A stretch of DNA of 64,000 nucleotides, taken from Rhodobacteraceae bacterium S2214 (lineage in GTDB: Bacteria > Pseudomonadota > Alphaproteobacteria > Rhodobacterales > Rhodobacteraceae). The stretch is from the NCBI GenBank assembly GCA_025141675.1, contig CP081161.1, positions 1,462,001 through 1,526,000 on the forward strand, in the 5' to 3' direction. A model generated the notes under the pieces. It made no database searches. It was not told the origin of the DNA and worked only from the letters and a program-made list of their open reading frames with translations. Below are positions 62,409 through 64,000 of this stretch, piece after piece. The translations under genes were made by a program, and so were the position numbers. Position 1 is the stretch's first letter, and each line of letters opens with the position of its first letter.

Positions 62409-62804
62409 TTATCCATCCACATCGTCCACGTCCGCTTGCCCTGACAACTTGCGCCGCACAATCGACCATGACAGGCCGATCGCCAGCACCAGCGATAGCA
62501 CAACTAGACCCAGCCATGTGTTGAAGGTCGGATCGGCCAGACTGATCCACCCGAAATCAAACAACACCCAGATCAAGGTGCCCGCCACTGCCAGAATCAG
62601 CAGCATCCCGAACAGGCCAATCGACCGCAATGTTGCCCGCAAATAGATAATGTAGCCGACCAACAAGATCAGACAGGCGAGGATCGTCAGCGGGATCTGT
62701 GTGGCGTAATTGGCCATGCCCCAGCGCACGACGTTCCATTCTGTCGGGTTATATGTCGCGGCCAATAGCAAAAAGGCAAAGGCCCAGCGTAAAAGAAATC
62801 CCAT
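62409..62804 (-). CDS. DUF6524-like inner-membrane protein
   Basis: A 131-residue four-helix membrane protein: FLLRWAFAFLLLAATYNPTEWNVVRWGMANYATQIPLTILACLILLVGYIIYLRATLRSIGLFGMLLILAVAGTLIWVLFDFGWISL near 3-88, then a fourth helix at about 96-114 and an acidic tail. The pattern fits DUF6524 (recognised from memory). Function unknown. Divergent from purA across 129 bp. Confidence 0.75.
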   Translation of the reverse strand: MGFLLRWAFAFLLLAATYNPTEWNVVRWGMANYATQIPLTILACLILLVGYIIYLRATLRSIGLFGMLLILAVAGTLIWVLFDFGWISLADPTFNTWLGLVVLSLVLAIGLSWSIVRRKLSGQADVDDVDG

Positions 62805-62933
62805 GAAACTCGCCTCTTAACTTGGTGTTGGGGGACTTTGACCAGACCCATCCGCGCCTGTCTAGAACTTTGGTGTTTCACAGGGCGGTTCGCATGGCTA
62901 TAGGGGGCACGGGATTCCAAAAGGACAGATATC

Positions 62934-64000
62934 ATGGCAAACGTAGTCGTCGTGGGCGCTCAGTGGGGCGATGAAGGCAAAGGCAAGATCGTAGACTGGT
63001 TGTCCGAGCGGGCCGATGTGGTTGCGCGCTTTCAGGGTGGTCATAACGCAGGCCACACATTGGTCGTCGGTGAAGAGGTCTACAAACTGCATGCGCTGCC
63101 GTCTGGTGTGGTGCGGGGCGGTAAGCTGTCGGTGATCGGCAACGGCGTTGTTCTTGATCCATGGCATCTGGTCAAAGAAATCGAAACGATCCGCGCACAG
63201 GGCGTTGATATCACGCCTGAAAACCTGATGGTTGCTGAGAATACACCGCTGATCCTGCCGTTCCACGGTGAACTTGACCGGGCGCGCGAAGGCCAGAATT
63301 CGGTCGCGAAAATCGGCACTACTGGTCGCGGTATCGGTCCTTGCTACGAAGATAAAGTTGGCCGTCGCGTCATCCGCGTCGCTGATCTGGCCGACGATGC
63401 GACGCTGGAACTGCGTGTTGATCGGGCTTTGGTGCACCATAATGCGCTGCGCAATGGACTTGGTCTTGAGCCAATCGACCGTGACGCGTTGCTGGCTGAT
63501 TTGCGTGAAATCGCGCCAGCCGTGTTGGCCTATGCTGCTCCCGTTTGGAAAGTGCTGAACGAAAAGCGCAAAGCCGGTAAACGGATTTTGTTTGAAGGGG
63601 CGCAAGGCGCGTTGCTCGACATCGACTTCGGGACATACCCGTTTGTGACGTCTTCCAACGTGATCGCGGGTCAAGCGGCAGCGGGCACAGGCATGGGTCC
63701 AGACGCGATCGATTTCGTTCTGGGCATCGTGAAAGCCTACACAACACGCGTCGGCGAAGGCCCGTTCCCGACTGAACTTGATGATGCCGACGGTCAAATG
63801 CTGGGCGAACGCGGCCACGAATTTGGCACTACAACTGGGCGTAAACGCCGCTGTGGTTGGTTCGATGCGACACTGGTGCGCCAGACATGTATCACATCAG
63901 GCGTGACCGGTATCGCATTGACAAAACTTGATGTTTTGGACGGTTTTGAGACGCTGAAAATTTGCACCGGCTACGAATTGGACGGCGAACGTTTGGACTA
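62934..64000 (+). CDS. purA: Adenylosuccinate synthetase (5' part)
   Basis: First enzyme of AMP synthesis from IMP; joins aspartate to IMP using GTP. About 355 of an expected ~430 residues are in the window. Motifs: [22 protein letters not shown] near 4-25 (P-loop), [14 protein letters not shown] near 31-44, [18 protein letters not shown] near 127-144, [21 protein letters not shown] near 222-242. The ATG at 62934 has AAGGACA upstream. It continues beyond the right edge. Confidence 0.97.
   Translation, partial: MANVVVVGAQWGDEGKGKIVDWLSERADVVARFQGGHNAGHTLVVGEEVYKLHALPSGVVRGGKLSVIGNGVVLDPWHLVKEIETIRAQGVDITPENLMVAENTPLILPFHGELDRAREGQNSVAKIGTTGRGIGPCYEDKVGRRVIRVADLADDATLELRVDRALVHHNALRNGLGLEPIDRDALLADLREIAPAVLAYAAPVWKVLNEKRKAGKRILFEGAQGALLDIDFGTYPFVTSSNVIAGQAAAGTGMGPDAIDFVLGIVKAYTTRVGEGPFPTELDDADGQMLGERGHEFGTTTGRKRRCGWFDATLVRQTCITSGVTGIALTKLDVLDGFETLKICTGYELDGERLD

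Overview
The window looks like chromosome of a marine alphaproteobacterium of the Rhodobacteraceae (Roseobacter group; Loktanella/Yoonia-like is a guess). The basis is the gene repertoire: a tripartite TRAP transporter, a fused ATP sulfurylase/APS kinase, DUF1150 behind Hsp20, DUF2161, an H-type lectin, a Hint-domain protein, a VPLPA-type C-terminal sorting signal, UbiK, and moderately GC-rich coding DNA. Most of it is ordinary core chromosome. Many genes sit head-to-tail with 1-11 bp overlaps, and hairpin terminators are common.

Left edge (1-2775): the end of an integrated genomic island. It holds a KAP-family P-loop NTPase (cut by the window edge) and, upstream on the same strand, a protein with a HEPN-like R-x4-H motif. 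The island ends at 2732-2775 in a fragment matching the 3' part of tRNA-Cys(GCA), a typical tyrosine-integrase attachment scar. The NTPase/HEPN pair is the best candidate for an undescribed (defence-like) system, but its function is not shown by the sequence.

2797-8630: amino-sugar genes (nagA plus a ROK kinase) divergent from a TRAP operon (small permease, large permease, binding protein), with a perfect 11+9+11 inverted repeat between them. 8689-24870: mixed housekeeping genes, including a MauG-like dihaem protein, MOSC protein, prs, threonine aldolase, ribF, a Mn-type pyrophosphatase, a TbpB-like lipoprotein and a PstS-like/OmpA chimera. 25007-27170: groESL with a CIRCE operator. 27178-33071: dienelactone hydrolase, EamA transporter, Nudix protein, lipoprotein esterase, purEK, and an hsp20-DUF1150 pair whose leader resembles a ROSE RNA thermometer.

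33092-35232: a continuous reading frame joins a winged-helix MarR/EPS-type regulator to the bifunctional sulfate-activation enzyme, preceded by two spaced copies of TGTTC-N6-GAACA. This is the most unusual gene architecture here. 35369-45811: trxB, an Lrp-type regulator, an ATP-grasp protein, a Hint protein, lgt-midA-pgeF, ubiK, an M42 peptidase and an HD protein.

46553-56748: a minus-strand block whose parts suggest uptake and gamma-glutamylation of an amine: polar amino-acid-type ABC transporter, two glutamine-synthetase-like ligases, a class I amidotransferase, a PuuB-like oxidase and a DegT-type aminotransferase. 56794-64000: TerB, AqpZ, RlmJ, pyrG, secG, small membrane and secreted proteins, and the start of purA.
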